Part shown: in pieces, positions 36,223 through 44,666 of the stretch
How positions within the stretch are numbered: position 1 is the first letter of the stretch
Layout: every line of letters begins with the position of its first letter
Source of the DNA: Pseudonocardia autotrophica
GTDB lineage: Bacteria; Actinomycetota; Actinomycetes; Mycobacteriales; Pseudonocardiaceae
Length of the DNA: 64,000 nt
NCBI RefSeq assembly: GCF_000717175.1
Contig: NZ_JNYD01000015.1
Span: 124,001-188,000, forward strand
Reading direction: 5' to 3'
The notes under the pieces: generated by a model
The model's database searches: none
Told to the model about the DNA's origin: nothing
Seen by the model: the letters and a program-made list of their open reading frames with translations, nothing else
Position numbers and translations under genes: made by a program

Positions 36223-37554
36223 ATGATCGACCCTGCCCAGCCGAACCCGGCACTGCGTGAGTCGGCCACCTTCGACCGCGCCACCATCGCCGGCATCCAG
36301 CGCGCCGCCGCGACCGGCGTCTACGACATCCGCGGCTGGGGCGCCAAGCGCGCCCTGCCGCACTTCGACGACCTGCTGTTCCTCGGCGCCTCGATGTCCC
36401 GCTACCCGCTGGAGGGCTACCGGGAGCGCTGCGACACCGACGTGGTCCTCGGCGACCGCAACGCCAGGTACCCGCTGCACCTCGCGATCCCGGTGACCAT
36501 CGCGGGCATGTCCTTCGGCGCCCTGTCTGCGCAGGCCAAGGAGGCGCTCGGGCGGGGCGCGTCGGAGGTCGGCACCTCCACCACCACCGGCGACGGCGGC
36601 ATGACCCCCGAGGAGCGCGGCCAGTCCAAGCACCTCGTCTACCAGTACCTGCCCTCGCGGTACGGGATGAACCCGACCGACCTGCGCAAGGCCGACGCGA
36701 TCGAGATCGTCCTCGGCCAGGGCGCCAAGCCCGGCGGCGGTGGGATGCTGCTGGGGCAGAAGATCTCCGACCGGGTCGCCGGGATGCGCACCCTGCCCGC
36801 GGGCATCGACCAGCGCTCCGCCTGCCGGCACCCCGACTGGACCGGCCCGGACGACCTCGCCATCAAGATCCTCGAGCTGCGCGAGATCACCGACTGGGAG
36901 AAGCCGGTCTACGTCAAGGTCGGCGCCTCCCGCACGTACTACGACGTGAAGCTCGCCGTCGCGGCCGGCGCGGACGTGGTCGTCGTCGACGGGATGCAGG
37001 GCGGCACCGCCGCCACCCAGGACGTGTTCATCGAGAACGTCGGCATCCCCACCCTGGCCGCGATCCCGCAGGCCGTGCAGGCCCTGCAGGAGCTGGGGCT
37101 GCACCGCAAGGTCCAGCTGATCGTCTCCGGCGGGATCCGCACCGGCGCCGACGTCGCCAAGGCCATGGCCCTCGGGGCCGACGCCGTCGCGATCGGCACC
37201 GCCGCCCTGATCGCGCTGGGCGACAACGACCCCAAGTACTCCGAGGAGTACCGCAAGCTCGGCTCGGAGGCCGGCTTCTACGACGACTTCCAGGACGGTC
37301 GCGACCCCGCCGGCATCTCCACCCAGGACCCCGAGCTCGCCGCCCGGCTCGACCCGGTCGAGGGCGGCAAGCGGCTCGCGAACTACCTGCGGGTGCTCAC
37401 CATGGAGGCCCAGACCATCGCCCGCGCCTGCGGCAAGGCGCACCTGCAGCACCTCGAGCCGGAGGACCTCGTCGCGCTGACGATCGAGGCCGCCGCCATG
37501 GCCCGCGTCCCGCTGGCCGGGACGAGCTGGATCCCGGGGAGCACCCGTGCCTGA
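36223..37554 (+). CDS. mgsC: N-methylglutamate synthase subunit C-like (FMN glutamate synthase), Fe-S cysteines absent
   Basis: 443 residues of the GltB FMN domain: MSFGALSAQAKEALGRGA, TTTGDGGM, GAKPGGGGMLLGQK, VVDGMQGGTAATQ and the phosphate-binding SGGIRTGADVAKAMALGAD. In glutamate synthases the next region is a cysteine motif, usually C-x2-C-H-x4-C-P-x-G before TQDPEL, that holds a 3Fe-4S cluster. Here it reads FQDGRDPAGISTQDPEL with no cysteine; the only nearby Cys is in ARACGKAH, itself a normal family residue. Electron supply must therefore differ. It overlaps the FAD gene by eight bases. Confidence 0.87.
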   Translation: MIDPAQPNPALRESATFDRATIAGIQRAAATGVYDIRGWGAKRALPHFDDLLFLGASMSRYPLEGYRERCDTDVVLGDRNARYPLHLAIPVTIAGMSFGALSAQAKEALGRGASEVGTSTTTGDGGMTPEERGQSKHLVYQYLPSRYGMNPTDLRKADAIEIVLGQGAKPGGGGMLLGQKISDRVAGMRTLPAGIDQRSACRHPDWTGPDDLAIKILELREITDWEKPVYVKVGASRTYYDVKLAVAAGADVVVVDGMQGGTAATQDVFIENVGIPTLAAIPQAVQALQELGLHRKVQLIVSGGIRTGADVAKAMALGADAVAIGTAALIALGDNDPKYSEEYRKLGSEAGFYDDFQDGRDPAGISTQDPELAARLDPVEGGKRLANYLRVLTMEAQTIARACGKAHLQHLEPEDLVALTIEAAAMARVPLAGTSWIPGSTRA

Positions 37555-38725
37555 GGTCGTGATCGTCGGCGGCGGGCTGGAGGGCTGCGCGACCGCCTGG
37601 GCCCTGACCCAGCGCGGGGTCACCGACGTCGTCATCGTCGAGCGGGACACCGTCGGCTCCGGCGGCACCGGCAAGTCCTCCGGGGTCGTGCGCTGCCACT
37701 ACGGCGTCTCCTCCCTCGCCGCCATGGCCACCCAGGCCCTGGAGGTGTTCGAGAACGCCGCCGAGCTCCTCGGCGAGGACGTCGGCTTCCACCAGACCGG
37801 CTACGTCGTCGGTGTCGGGCCGGAGAACGTCGACGCCCTGCACGCCTCGATGGCCGACCAACGCGCCGTCGGGGTGCACACGGAGGACATCGACAAGGCC
37901 GAGGTCCAGAAGCTCTGGCCGGTCGCCGACCTCGACCCGTTCGCCGCCTTCGCCTGGGAGGCGCGCGGCGGCTACGGCGACGCCTACCAGACGGCCCAGG
38001 CCTTCGCCGCCGCCGCTCGACGGGCCGGGGTGCAGCTGCGCCAAGGCACCACCGTCACGGAGATCCTCGCCTCCGGCGAGAAGGTCACCGGTGTCCGGCT
38101 CGCCGACGGCTCGACGATCGAGACCGGCGCCGTGGTCCTCGCGGCGGGGCCCTGGTCGGTGCCGCTGCTCGCCGCACACGGGATCGACCTCCCGATCACC
38201 GTGCACCGCGAGCAGATCGTGCTGATCGACCCGGGCCAGGACCTCGGGCGCGTGCCGGTCTTCTCGGACCTGGTGTCGCTGCAGTACGTCCGGCCCGAGA
38301 GCGGCGGGGAGATCCTGTTCGGCAACTCGGACCTCGCCGAGCTCGAGCCCGCCGACCCGGACCACTACTCGAACCAGGCGACCGAGGCCTTCCTCGACCT
38401 CACCGTCGACAAGGTCGGCACCCGGTTCCCCGGGCTGGACAACGCCTCGATCGCCTCGACCTATGCCGGCTGCTACGACGTCACCCCGGACTTCAACCCG
38501 GCCGTCTCGGAGACCCCGGTCGCCGGGCTGGTCGTCGCCGCCGGGTTCTCCGGGCACGGGTTCAAGATCTCGCCGTCGGTGGGCCGGCTGGTCGCCGACC
38601 TCGTCGTCGACGGCAAGAGCAGCCACCCCGACGTCCCCGAGTACGACTTCCGCCTCTCCCGGTTCGCCGAGGGTGCCCTGCTCCGCAGCCCCCACCCCTA
38701 CGTCGGCGCCGGCGAGATGCGCTGA
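37547..38725 (+). CDS. FAD-dependent amine oxidoreductase, DadA/sarcosine-oxidase type
   Basis: 392 residues. FAD dinucleotide-binding motif IVGGGLEGCATAW at the N-terminus, SSGVVRCHYG as in sarcosine oxidase beta-like proteins, and the C-terminal GFSGHGFKISPSVGRLVAD. It lies where N-methylglutamate dehydrogenase (mgdABCD) is expected in methylamine pathways and begins inside the synthase gene (GTG, 8-base overlap). I infer it demethylates N-methylglutamate to glutamate and formaldehyde as a single-subunit oxidase or dehydrogenase. D-amino-acid or sarcosine oxidation are alternatives. Confidence 0.82.
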   Translation: MPEVVIVGGGLEGCATAWALTQRGVTDVVIVERDTVGSGGTGKSSGVVRCHYGVSSLAAMATQALEVFENAAELLGEDVGFHQTGYVVGVGPENVDALHASMADQRAVGVHTEDIDKAEVQKLWPVADLDPFAAFAWEARGGYGDAYQTAQAFAAAARRAGVQLRQGTTVTEILASGEKVTGVRLADGSTIETGAVVLAAGPWSVPLLAAHGIDLPITVHREQIVLIDPGQDLGRVPVFSDLVSLQYVRPESGGEILFGNSDLAELEPADPDHYSNQATEAFLDLTVDKVGTRFPGLDNASIASTYAGCYDVTPDFNPAVSETPVAGLVVAAGFSGHGFKISPSVGRLVADLVVDGKSSHPDVPEYDFRLSRFAEGALLRSPHPYVGAGEMR

Positions 38726-38743
38726 CGACAGAAGGAAGAACGG

Positions 38744-39421
38744 ATGTGCGTGCAGGTGCCGGCCGGGTCGACCGACGCGGTGTCGGTCGACCACGGGCCG
38801 GCGACCCGTGAGGTCGTCCGGCCCCGGCCGGTCGAGGGCCGGCTGGAACGCGCGATCGGGGCCGAGGTGCGGCGGATCCGCAGCGCCTCGGGCGCGACGC
38901 TGGCGGAGATGTCGATCAGGACCGGCATCTCGAAGCCCATGCTGTCGAAGATCGAGAACGCGCAGACCTCCTGCAGCCTCACCACGCTCGCCCGGCTGGC
39001 CGACGCCCTCGAGGTCCCGGTGACCTCGTTCTTCCGCCAGGCGGACACGCCCCGCGAGGCCGTGTTCACGCCGGCGGGTTCGGGCGCCCGGATCGTCGCC
39101 CGGGGCACCCGGGTCGGGCACGACTACACCCTGCTCGGGGCGTTGCGCGGCCCGCACAAGCGGATGGAGGCCCACCTCGTCACGCTGACCGAGCGCAGCG
39201 AGGAGTTCCCGCTGTTCCAGCACCCCGGCACCGAGCTGCTCTACCTGCTCGAGGGCGAGATGGTCTACGGGCACGGGGACTCCAGCTACACCATGCGCAG
39301 CGGCGACGCGCTGCAGCTCGACGGCGAGGGCGCCCACGGACCCCGTGAGCTCCTCGAACTCCCCATCCGGTTCCTGTCCGTGGTGGCCTACGGCGACCTG
39401 GGGCCGCAGGCCGACGACTGA
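38744..39421 (+). CDS. XRE-family regulator with cupin sensor domain
   Basis: 225 residues. An HTH_3 domain at about 29-85 (IGAEVRRIRSASGATLAEMS; KPMLSKIENAQTSCSLTTL) is joined to a cupin_2 barrel (FQHPGTELLYLLEGEMVYGHGD; GDALQLDGEGAHGPREL). This class senses small amines or amino acids in PuuR-like systems. As the last gene of the catabolic run it is the best candidate regulator of the cluster, possibly through the palindrome before amt. AAGGAAG precedes ATG 38744. Confidence 0.85.
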   Translation: MCVQVPAGSTDAVSVDHGPATREVVRPRPVEGRLERAIGAEVRRIRSASGATLAEMSIRTGISKPMLSKIENAQTSCSLTTLARLADALEVPVTSFFRQADTPREAVFTPAGSGARIVARGTRVGHDYTLLGALRGPHKRMEAHLVTLTERSEEFPLFQHPGTELLYLLEGEMVYGHGDSSYTMRSGDALQLDGEGAHGPRELLELPIRFLSVVAYGDLGPQADD

Positions 39422-39457
39422 GATCGCGCGACACCCGCGCTGTGCGAGGCTGTCGGC

Positions 39458-40222
39458 ATGACCGAGGTGTCGGACGCGAGCCACTCCGGACTGGACGTCA
39501 GTGCCGTGTCCCTCACCGACGCGCGGTTGGGCGAGGTCGACGTGAACAGGGCGAGCCTCTGGCGCGTCCGGCTGCGGGGGGCGTGGATCCACGAGGTGGA
39601 GATCGACGGCTACGTCGGTGACCTGCGGATCAACGGCGTCGACGTCGGGCCGCTGATCGAGGCCGAGCTCGACCGCCGCCATCCCCACCGTGCCGCGATG
39701 CGCCCGGACGACGTCGCCGGTTTCCGCGAGGCCTGGGACATCCTCGAGTCCCTGTGGGCCGGCACGGTGGACCGCGCGCGGGCCCTCCCGCCCGAGCTCC
39801 TGCACGAGCAGGTCGACGGCGAGTGGTCCTTCGTCCAGACGCTCCGGCACCTGCTCTTCGCGACCGACATCTGGGTGCGCCGCGCGATCCTCGGCGACCC
39901 GGCGCCGTGGCATCCCCTCAGCCTGCCGTTCGACGAGATGGAGCCCGACCCCGGCGTCCCGTGGGACCGCGCGGCCCGGCCGGACCTGGACGAGGTGCTC
40001 GCCCTGCGCGCGGACCGCAGGGCCACCGTCCGCCGGGTGATCGAGGGGCTCACCGAGGAAGCCCTGGCAGGGCGGACCGAGCCGGTCGACGGGCCCGGCT
40101 ACCCGCCGGCCGACAGCTACCCGGTCGCGGAATGCCTGGGCACGGTCCTCACCGAGGAGTGGCAGCACCGCCTCTACGCCGAGCGGGACCTCGACGTCCT
40201 CGAAGGACGGCTCACGCGGTAG
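39458..40222 (+). CDS. DinB-like protein with N-terminal pentapeptide-type repeat
   Basis: 254 residues. The first 60 show a loose five-residue periodicity (VSLTDARLGEVDVNRASLW) like pentapeptide-repeat coils, and the rest is a DinB four-helix bundle (DDVAGFREAWDILESLW; GEWSFVQTLRHLLFATDIWV; VAECLGTVLTEEWQHRLY). The DinB metal-type histidines are present as RHLLFATD and EEWQHR. DinB proteins often use bacillithiol or mycothiol as cofactor. ATG 39458 gives the full fold. Substrate unknown. Confidence 0.8.
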   Translation: MTEVSDASHSGLDVSAVSLTDARLGEVDVNRASLWRVRLRGAWIHEVEIDGYVGDLRINGVDVGPLIEAELDRRHPHRAAMRPDDVAGFREAWDILESLWAGTVDRARALPPELLHEQVDGEWSFVQTLRHLLFATDIWVRRAILGDPAPWHPLSLPFDEMEPDPGVPWDRAARPDLDEVLALRADRRATVRRVIEGLTEEALAGRTEPVDGPGYPPADSYPVAECLGTVLTEEWQHRLYAERDLDVLEGRLTR

Positions 40223-40368
40223 CACCGCTCGGCCACGCTGCCTCCCCGGCTCTCCGCGACGTCCAGCCCCTGCCCGGACCGAGCCGCTCGTCCGGACAGC
40301 CGATTCCCCGGCGTGCAGCAGTCGCGGCAGGGTGGCGGTGGACGGATGCCTCGCCGAGGAGGGGACGC

Positions 40369-41496
40369 ATGACGCTCTACACCGACATCCCGACCCGTGC
40401 CGAGATCGACGCGCTCTGGCAGGTCGACGCCCACGCCGCCGCGTCGATCTATCTCGAGACCGCGCCCGAGTCGTCGGGGGAGGCGGAGCGGATCGCCTAC
40501 AAGAACGGGGTCCGGGAGGCGCTGACGCAGCTGGAGGGCGCGGACAAGGAAGATCTCGCGGGCCTCGCGGAACAGCTGGGCGTCCTGGAGGACGAGGACT
40601 CCGACGAGTTCTGGCGGCACCAGGCCCGCAGCCTCGCGGTGTTCGCCACGTCGACCTCGCTGCGCAGCTTCCGGCTGCCCAACCGGCTCACGCCGGTCGC
40701 CGTCGGCGGGACCCGGTTCTTCGTCAAGCCGCTGCTGCGCGCCGTGACCTTCCCGCAGACCGCGTTCGTGCTGGCACTCGCCCAGGGTTCGGTCCGGCTG
40801 CTCGAGACCGTGCCCGACGCCGCCCCGCGCGAGGTGCGCGTGCCGGACATGCCCACGGACGTGGCGAGCGCCGTCGGCAAGTCGTCGATCAAGGACCGGG
40901 CGCCGGTCCGCCGGGTGCAGGGCACGGAGGGGCAGAAGCTGCGGATGGCGCAGTTCTCCCGGCAGGTCGACGGCGCGCTGCGCGAGGTGTTGCCCGGGCA
41001 CGGCGTGCCGCTGGTGCTCGCCGCCACCGAGCCGCTCGACAGCATCTTCCGCGCCCACTGCCGCTACCCGGACCTGGTGCCGCACAGCGTGGCGGGCAAC
41101 CCCGAGGGCCGCGGCGACGGCGAGCTGGTCGCCGAGGCCCGCACGGTCCTCGACGGCTGGTACGCCGACCGGCTGGAGGAGGAGAAGCGGACCTTCGCCG
41201 ACCGCGGCCGGCAGGGCCGCACCTCGACCGACGTCGCCGAGCTGGCCCGCTTCGCCACCCGCGGCGCCGTGGACACGCTGTTCGTCGACATCGACGCGCG
41301 CCTTCCCGGGGAGGTCGACGAGCTCGGCGAGGTGACCTTCGCGGACTCGGACTCGGACACGGGCTACTCGGGCGGCGTCGTCGGCGAGATCGCCCGGCGG
41401 GCCTGGCTCTCCGGTGCCCGGCTGCTGGCCGTCCGGCACGAGGACGTGCCCGGAGGCGGGGACGTCGCGGGGGTGCTCCGGTACGCCCCGACGTGA
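40369..41496 (+). CDS. baeRF family protein (bacterial archaeo-eukaryotic release factor-like)
   Basis: 375 residues resembling the bacterial eRF1-like (baeRF) domain proteins: N-terminal VDAHAAASIYLETAPES, then EFWRHQARSLAVFATSTSLRSF, the middle HCRYPDLVPHSVAGNPEG, and the C-terminal ARFATRGAVDTLFVDIDA. Such proteins are common in actinobacteria and are thought to act on stalled ribosomes, without firm proof. AGGAGGGG precedes ATG 40369. No neighbour in an operon. Confidence 0.72.
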   Translation: MTLYTDIPTRAEIDALWQVDAHAAASIYLETAPESSGEAERIAYKNGVREALTQLEGADKEDLAGLAEQLGVLEDEDSDEFWRHQARSLAVFATSTSLRSFRLPNRLTPVAVGGTRFFVKPLLRAVTFPQTAFVLALAQGSVRLLETVPDAAPREVRVPDMPTDVASAVGKSSIKDRAPVRRVQGTEGQKLRMAQFSRQVDGALREVLPGHGVPLVLAATEPLDSIFRAHCRYPDLVPHSVAGNPEGRGDGELVAEARTVLDGWYADRLEEEKRTFADRGRQGRTSTDVAELARFATRGAVDTLFVDIDARLPGEVDELGEVTFADSDSDTGYSGGVVGEIARRAWLSGARLLAVRHEDVPGGGDVAGVLRYAPT

Positions 41497-41516
41497 GATC
41501 GGCAACCCGGTCGCGG

Positions 41517-42803
41517 TCAGGCCGTCGCGAAGTCGACCAGCAGGAACAGGTTCAGCGCGATGATCAGCGCCGCGACGACGACGGCCGCGGCCGTGGTCAG
41601 CCGTCGGTTGACCAGCGGGCCCATGAGGTCGCGGTCGCGGGTGAACAGCACCAGCGGCACCAGCGCGAACGGGATCCCGAACGACAGCACGACCTGGGAC
41701 CACACCAGGGCCTCGGTGGGCTGCACGCCGATCCCGAGGACCACCAGGGCCGGGGCCAGGGTCAGCGCGCGGCGCAGGAGCAGCGGGATGTGCCGGCGCA
41801 GGAAGCCCTGCATGATCACCTGCCCCGCGTAGGTGCCGACACCCGAGGAGGCGAAGCCGGAGGCCAGCAGCGCGATCGCGAAGGCGAGGGCCGCCCATCG
41901 GTCGACGGCGACCTCGAGCCCGGAGAAGACGCCGTCGAGGGTGTCCGTCCCGGTGAGCGTCGAGCCGGCGAACACGGCGGCGGCGATGAGCAGCATCGAC
42001 GCGTTGATCAGCCCGGCGCTGCCCATGCCGATCAGGACGTCGAGCCTCGTGGTGCGCAGGACGAACCGCTGCTGGTCGGGCCCCTCCGTGCGGAGGCGGC
42101 GTTGGACGAGCGCCGAGTGCAGGTAGATCACGTGCGGCATCACGGTCGCGCCGAGGATCCCCGTCGCGAGCAGGAGGCTGTCGGTGCCGGCGAACTGCGG
42201 CACCAGCCCGTGCGCGGCGTCGGCGCCGTCGACGTCCACCCGGAACAGGGTCGCGAACAGGCCCACGAGCACGACCACGAACAGCACGACGATCGCGCGT
42301 TCGAACGGCCGGTGCCCGCGGCTCTGCAGGGCGAGCAGCGCGAACGCGGCCACCCCGGTGATCAGCCCGCCGGTGAACAGCGGGATCCCGAACAGCAGCT
42401 GCAGGGCGATCGCCCCGCCGAGCACCTCGGCCAGGTCCGTGGCGACGGCGACCGCCTCCGCCTGGACCCACATGCCCCGGCTCACCGGCCGCGGAAACCG
42501 CTCGCGGCAGAGCTCGGCCAGGTTGCGCCCGGTCGCCAACCCGAGCTTGGCCGACAACGTCTGCACGAGCATGGCCAGCAGGTTCGCCCCGACGATCACC
42601 CACAGCAGCAGGTAGCCGTACTGCGAGCCGGCCGCGAAGTTCGTCGCGAAGTTGCCGGGGTCGATGTAGGCGATCGCCGCGACGAACGCCGGGCCGGCGA
42701 TCATCAACCGGGCCCGTGCACCGCCACCCCGCAGACGCTGCGCAGCCGGGTCGCCGGTCAGCCGGGGGACCGACGCGGCGGAGCGGCCGGGTGCAGAGCG
42801 CAT
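41517..42803 (-). CDS. mntH: Nramp family Mn2+/Fe2+ transporter
   Basis: 428 residues, eleven helices. The helix 1 metal motif is AAIAYIDPGNFATN, the helix 6 motif is ATVMPHVIYLHSALV, and EAVAVATDLAEVLGGAIA is the conserved helix 3. It should take up manganese or iron with protons. ATG 42803 is the best start; upstream reading runs into basic non-conserved sequence. A triple half-site palindrome ends nine bases before this ATG (read on the minus strand), suggesting metal-dependent control by a DtxR/MntR-type repressor located elsewhere. Confidence 0.9.
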   Translation of the reverse strand: MRSAPGRSAASVPRLTGDPAAQRLRGGGARARLMIAGPAFVAAIAYIDPGNFATNFAAGSQYGYLLLWVIVGANLLAMLVQTLSAKLGLATGRNLAELCRERFPRPVSRGMWVQAEAVAVATDLAEVLGGAIALQLLFGIPLFTGGLITGVAAFALLALQSRGHRPFERAIVVLFVVVLVGLFATLFRVDVDGADAAHGLVPQFAGTDSLLLATGILGATVMPHVIYLHSALVQRRLRTEGPDQQRFVLRTTRLDVLIGMGSAGLINASMLLIAAAVFAGSTLTGTDTLDGVFSGLEVAVDRWAALAFAIALLASGFASSGVGTYAGQVIMQGFLRRHIPLLLRRALTLAPALVVLGIGVQPTEALVWSQVVLSFGIPFALVPLVLFTRDRDLMGPLVNRRLTTAAAVVVAALIIALNLFLLVDFATA

Positions 42804-42811
42804 GACGCGCA

Positions 42812-42841
42812 CGGTAGACAAGGCTACCGACTGGCGGTAGC
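42812..42841. promoter_or_regulatory. Overlapping palindromes in front of mntH
   Basis: Three alternating half-sites, CGGTAG (42812-42817), CTACCG (42824-42829) and CGGTAG (42835-42840), make two overlapping inverted repeats, the second extended to GCTACCG-N5-CGGTAGC (42823-42841). It lies 9-38 bases upstream of the mntH start, a place where a repressor would block transcription. Likely an MntR/DtxR-family operator; inference. Confidence 0.55.
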
Positions 42842-42921
42842 TGGTGTTCCATCCTGAGACGCCACCCGGCGCCCGGGCCCACCTCGCGCACCGCACTCCT
42901 CGCCCGTGGCAGTCTGCGGCC

Positions 42922-43284
42922 ATGGCGATCGATCCCACCGGTGCGGACATGAAGGCGTTCCTCGGCGCGGCCCCGGACGAGCCGGTCACGATGCTCAACC
43001 TGCTGCGCTTCGTCGAGGGCGGCCGGGCCCGCTACGACGAGTACATCGCCCACTTCCGGCGCACGTCGGAGCGGTTCGGCGCACAGGTCGTCTACTACGG
43101 GTACGGCGGCGCGCCGGTCGTGGCCGAGCAGGGCCAGGACTGGGACGCGGTGCTGCTCGTGCACTACCCGAGCCGCCGCGCCTTCTCGGACATGGTCCGC
43201 GACCCCGAGTACCAGCAGGGCACCCACCTGCGCACGGAGGCGCTGGTCGAGGCGGTCCTGCAGCCGACGACCCCCGCCCCCTGA
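42922..43284 (+). CDS. DUF1330 domain protein
   Basis: 120 residues with a ferredoxin-like alpha+beta barrel of the DUF1330/EthD type: PVTMLNLLRFVEGGRARYDEYIAHF and DAVLLVHYPSRRAFSDMV (cores VTMLNLLRF and LLVHYPSRRAF). Members are small dimeric proteins of unknown function or mono-oxygenase-like barrels. It is divergent from mntH with a 118-base gap that holds the palindromes. ATG 42922 fits the fold. Confidence 0.78.
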   Translation: MAIDPTGADMKAFLGAAPDEPVTMLNLLRFVEGGRARYDEYIAHFRRTSERFGAQVVYYGYGGAPVVAEQGQDWDAVLLVHYPSRRAFSDMVRDPEYQQGTHLRTEALVEAVLQPTTPAP

Positions 43285-43388
43285 CCGGTCCGGTCGCGGC
43301 CACCATACGGCCGCCGACTTCCCGGTTGTTCCGGGGACAGCGGGATACCCCGGGCGGGACCACTGGTCTATCGCCAGGAGGAACGCGG

Positions 43389-44618
43389 ATGGGGAAGGGC
43401 TGGACGCCGCGGCTGGAGGTGCGGCAGCTGCTGGAGGCGGTCGAGGCGGCCGCGCCGATGGACGCCGTCGACGAGGTCGCCGACCAGCTGGCCGGGTTGT
43501 TCCGGGCCCGGCGGGTCGCCTTCCTCATCGCGGACATGAGCGGGCGCGCGGTCGTCCGGCTCACCCGCGACCGGGACGGGAGCGCCGGGACGGACGGCGA
43601 CGACGCGGAGAAGATCCCGCTCGCGGGCACCGTCTACGACCACGTACTGCAGGCACAGGAGCCCGCGGTCGAGGAGGACGACGGGGACGTCCGCGTCGTC
43701 GTGCCGGTGACCGAGCGGGGCGACGCCGTCGGTGTCCTCGAGATGACCCTGCCCGACCGACCCACCCCGGAGATCCTCACCGAGCTCGCCTTCGCCGGCC
43801 ACGTCCTCGCGTACATCGTCGTGGTCGGCCGGCGCTTCACCGACCTCTACACCTGGGGCCAGCGCACCACCCGCTTCTCCGTCGCCGCCGAGATCCAGCA
43901 CCGGCTGCTGCCCGACGCCTACACCTGCGAGGCCAGCCAGTTCACCCTCGCCGGCTGGCTGGAGCCGTCGGCGCGGATGGCCGGTGACACCTTCGACTAC
44001 GTCCTCGACCGGCACAGCCTGCAGCTGTCGATCACCGACGCCGTCGGCCACGGCCTGGAGGCGGCCATGCTCGCCACGCTGGCCGTGAACAGCCTGCGGA
44101 ACAGCCGCCGTGCCGGCGCGTCGTTCGCCGAGCAGGCCCGCACCCTCAACCACGACCTGGTCCGGCACACCGCGACCGGCGAGCTGGTCACCGGCCAGAG
44201 CGTGCGGATCGACCTGGAGACCGAACGCGCGGAGATCATCAACGCCGGTCACCCGCTCCCGGTGCGGCTGCGGCACGGGAGCGCCGAGACCGTGCCGCTC
44301 GACGTCGACGTCCCGTTCGGGATCGACCCGAACTGGGAGTACCGCGTCCAGGAGCTCGACCTCGAGCCCGGGGACCGGCTCCTGTTCGTCACCGACGGAA
44401 TGATCGAGCGCGACGCCGCGGACCTGGAGCTGGGCGACCTGCTGGCCAAGCTGGGCACCGCGCACCCGCGCGAGGTCGTGCAGGCGCTCGGTGCGGCCGT
44501 CCTCGCCGCCACGGACGGCGACCTGCGGGACGACGCGACCGTGCTGTGCCTGGACTGGCACGGCGGCCCGCCCCGGCGCCGCGACAGCACCGGCGGCGCC
44601 CGATCAGACCCGCCGTAG
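43389..44618 (+). CDS. SpoIIE-type PP2C serine phosphatase with GAF-like sensor
   Basis: 409 residues. The first 150 form a GAF-like domain (DQLAGLFRARRVAFLIAD; VVVPVTERGDAVGVLEM). The rest is a SpoIIE/RsbU-type PP2C phosphatase with metal aspartates in MAGDTFDYV, DAVGHGLEAAML, FVTDGMIE and RDDATVLCL. It should dephosphorylate an anti-anti-sigma factor in a partner-switching stress pathway; the ATP-binding kinase-like gene at 27.7 kb is a possible but distant partner. AGGAGG precedes ATG 43389. Confidence 0.9.
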   Translation: MGKGWTPRLEVRQLLEAVEAAAPMDAVDEVADQLAGLFRARRVAFLIADMSGRAVVRLTRDRDGSAGTDGDDAEKIPLAGTVYDHVLQAQEPAVEEDDGDVRVVVPVTERGDAVGVLEMTLPDRPTPEILTELAFAGHVLAYIVVVGRRFTDLYTWGQRTTRFSVAAEIQHRLLPDAYTCEASQFTLAGWLEPSARMAGDTFDYVLDRHSLQLSITDAVGHGLEAAMLATLAVNSLRNSRRAGASFAEQARTLNHDLVRHTATGELVTGQSVRIDLETERAEIINAGHPLPVRLRHGSAETVPLDVDVPFGIDPNWEYRVQELDLEPGDRLLFVTDGMIERDAADLELGDLLAKLGTAHPREVVQALGAAVLAATDGDLRDDATVLCLDWHGGPPRRRDSTGGARSDPP

Positions 44619-44666
44619 GCACCAGACGAGCCAGGACCATCCGCCGACGTGACACGCGTCTCCGGT

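Noticed and set aside
43320..43388. Possible stress-sigma promoter (GTTG...GGGATA) before the SpoIIE-type phosphatase
   Set aside because: Spacer of 13 bases is too short for the known SigB/SigF-type consensus.
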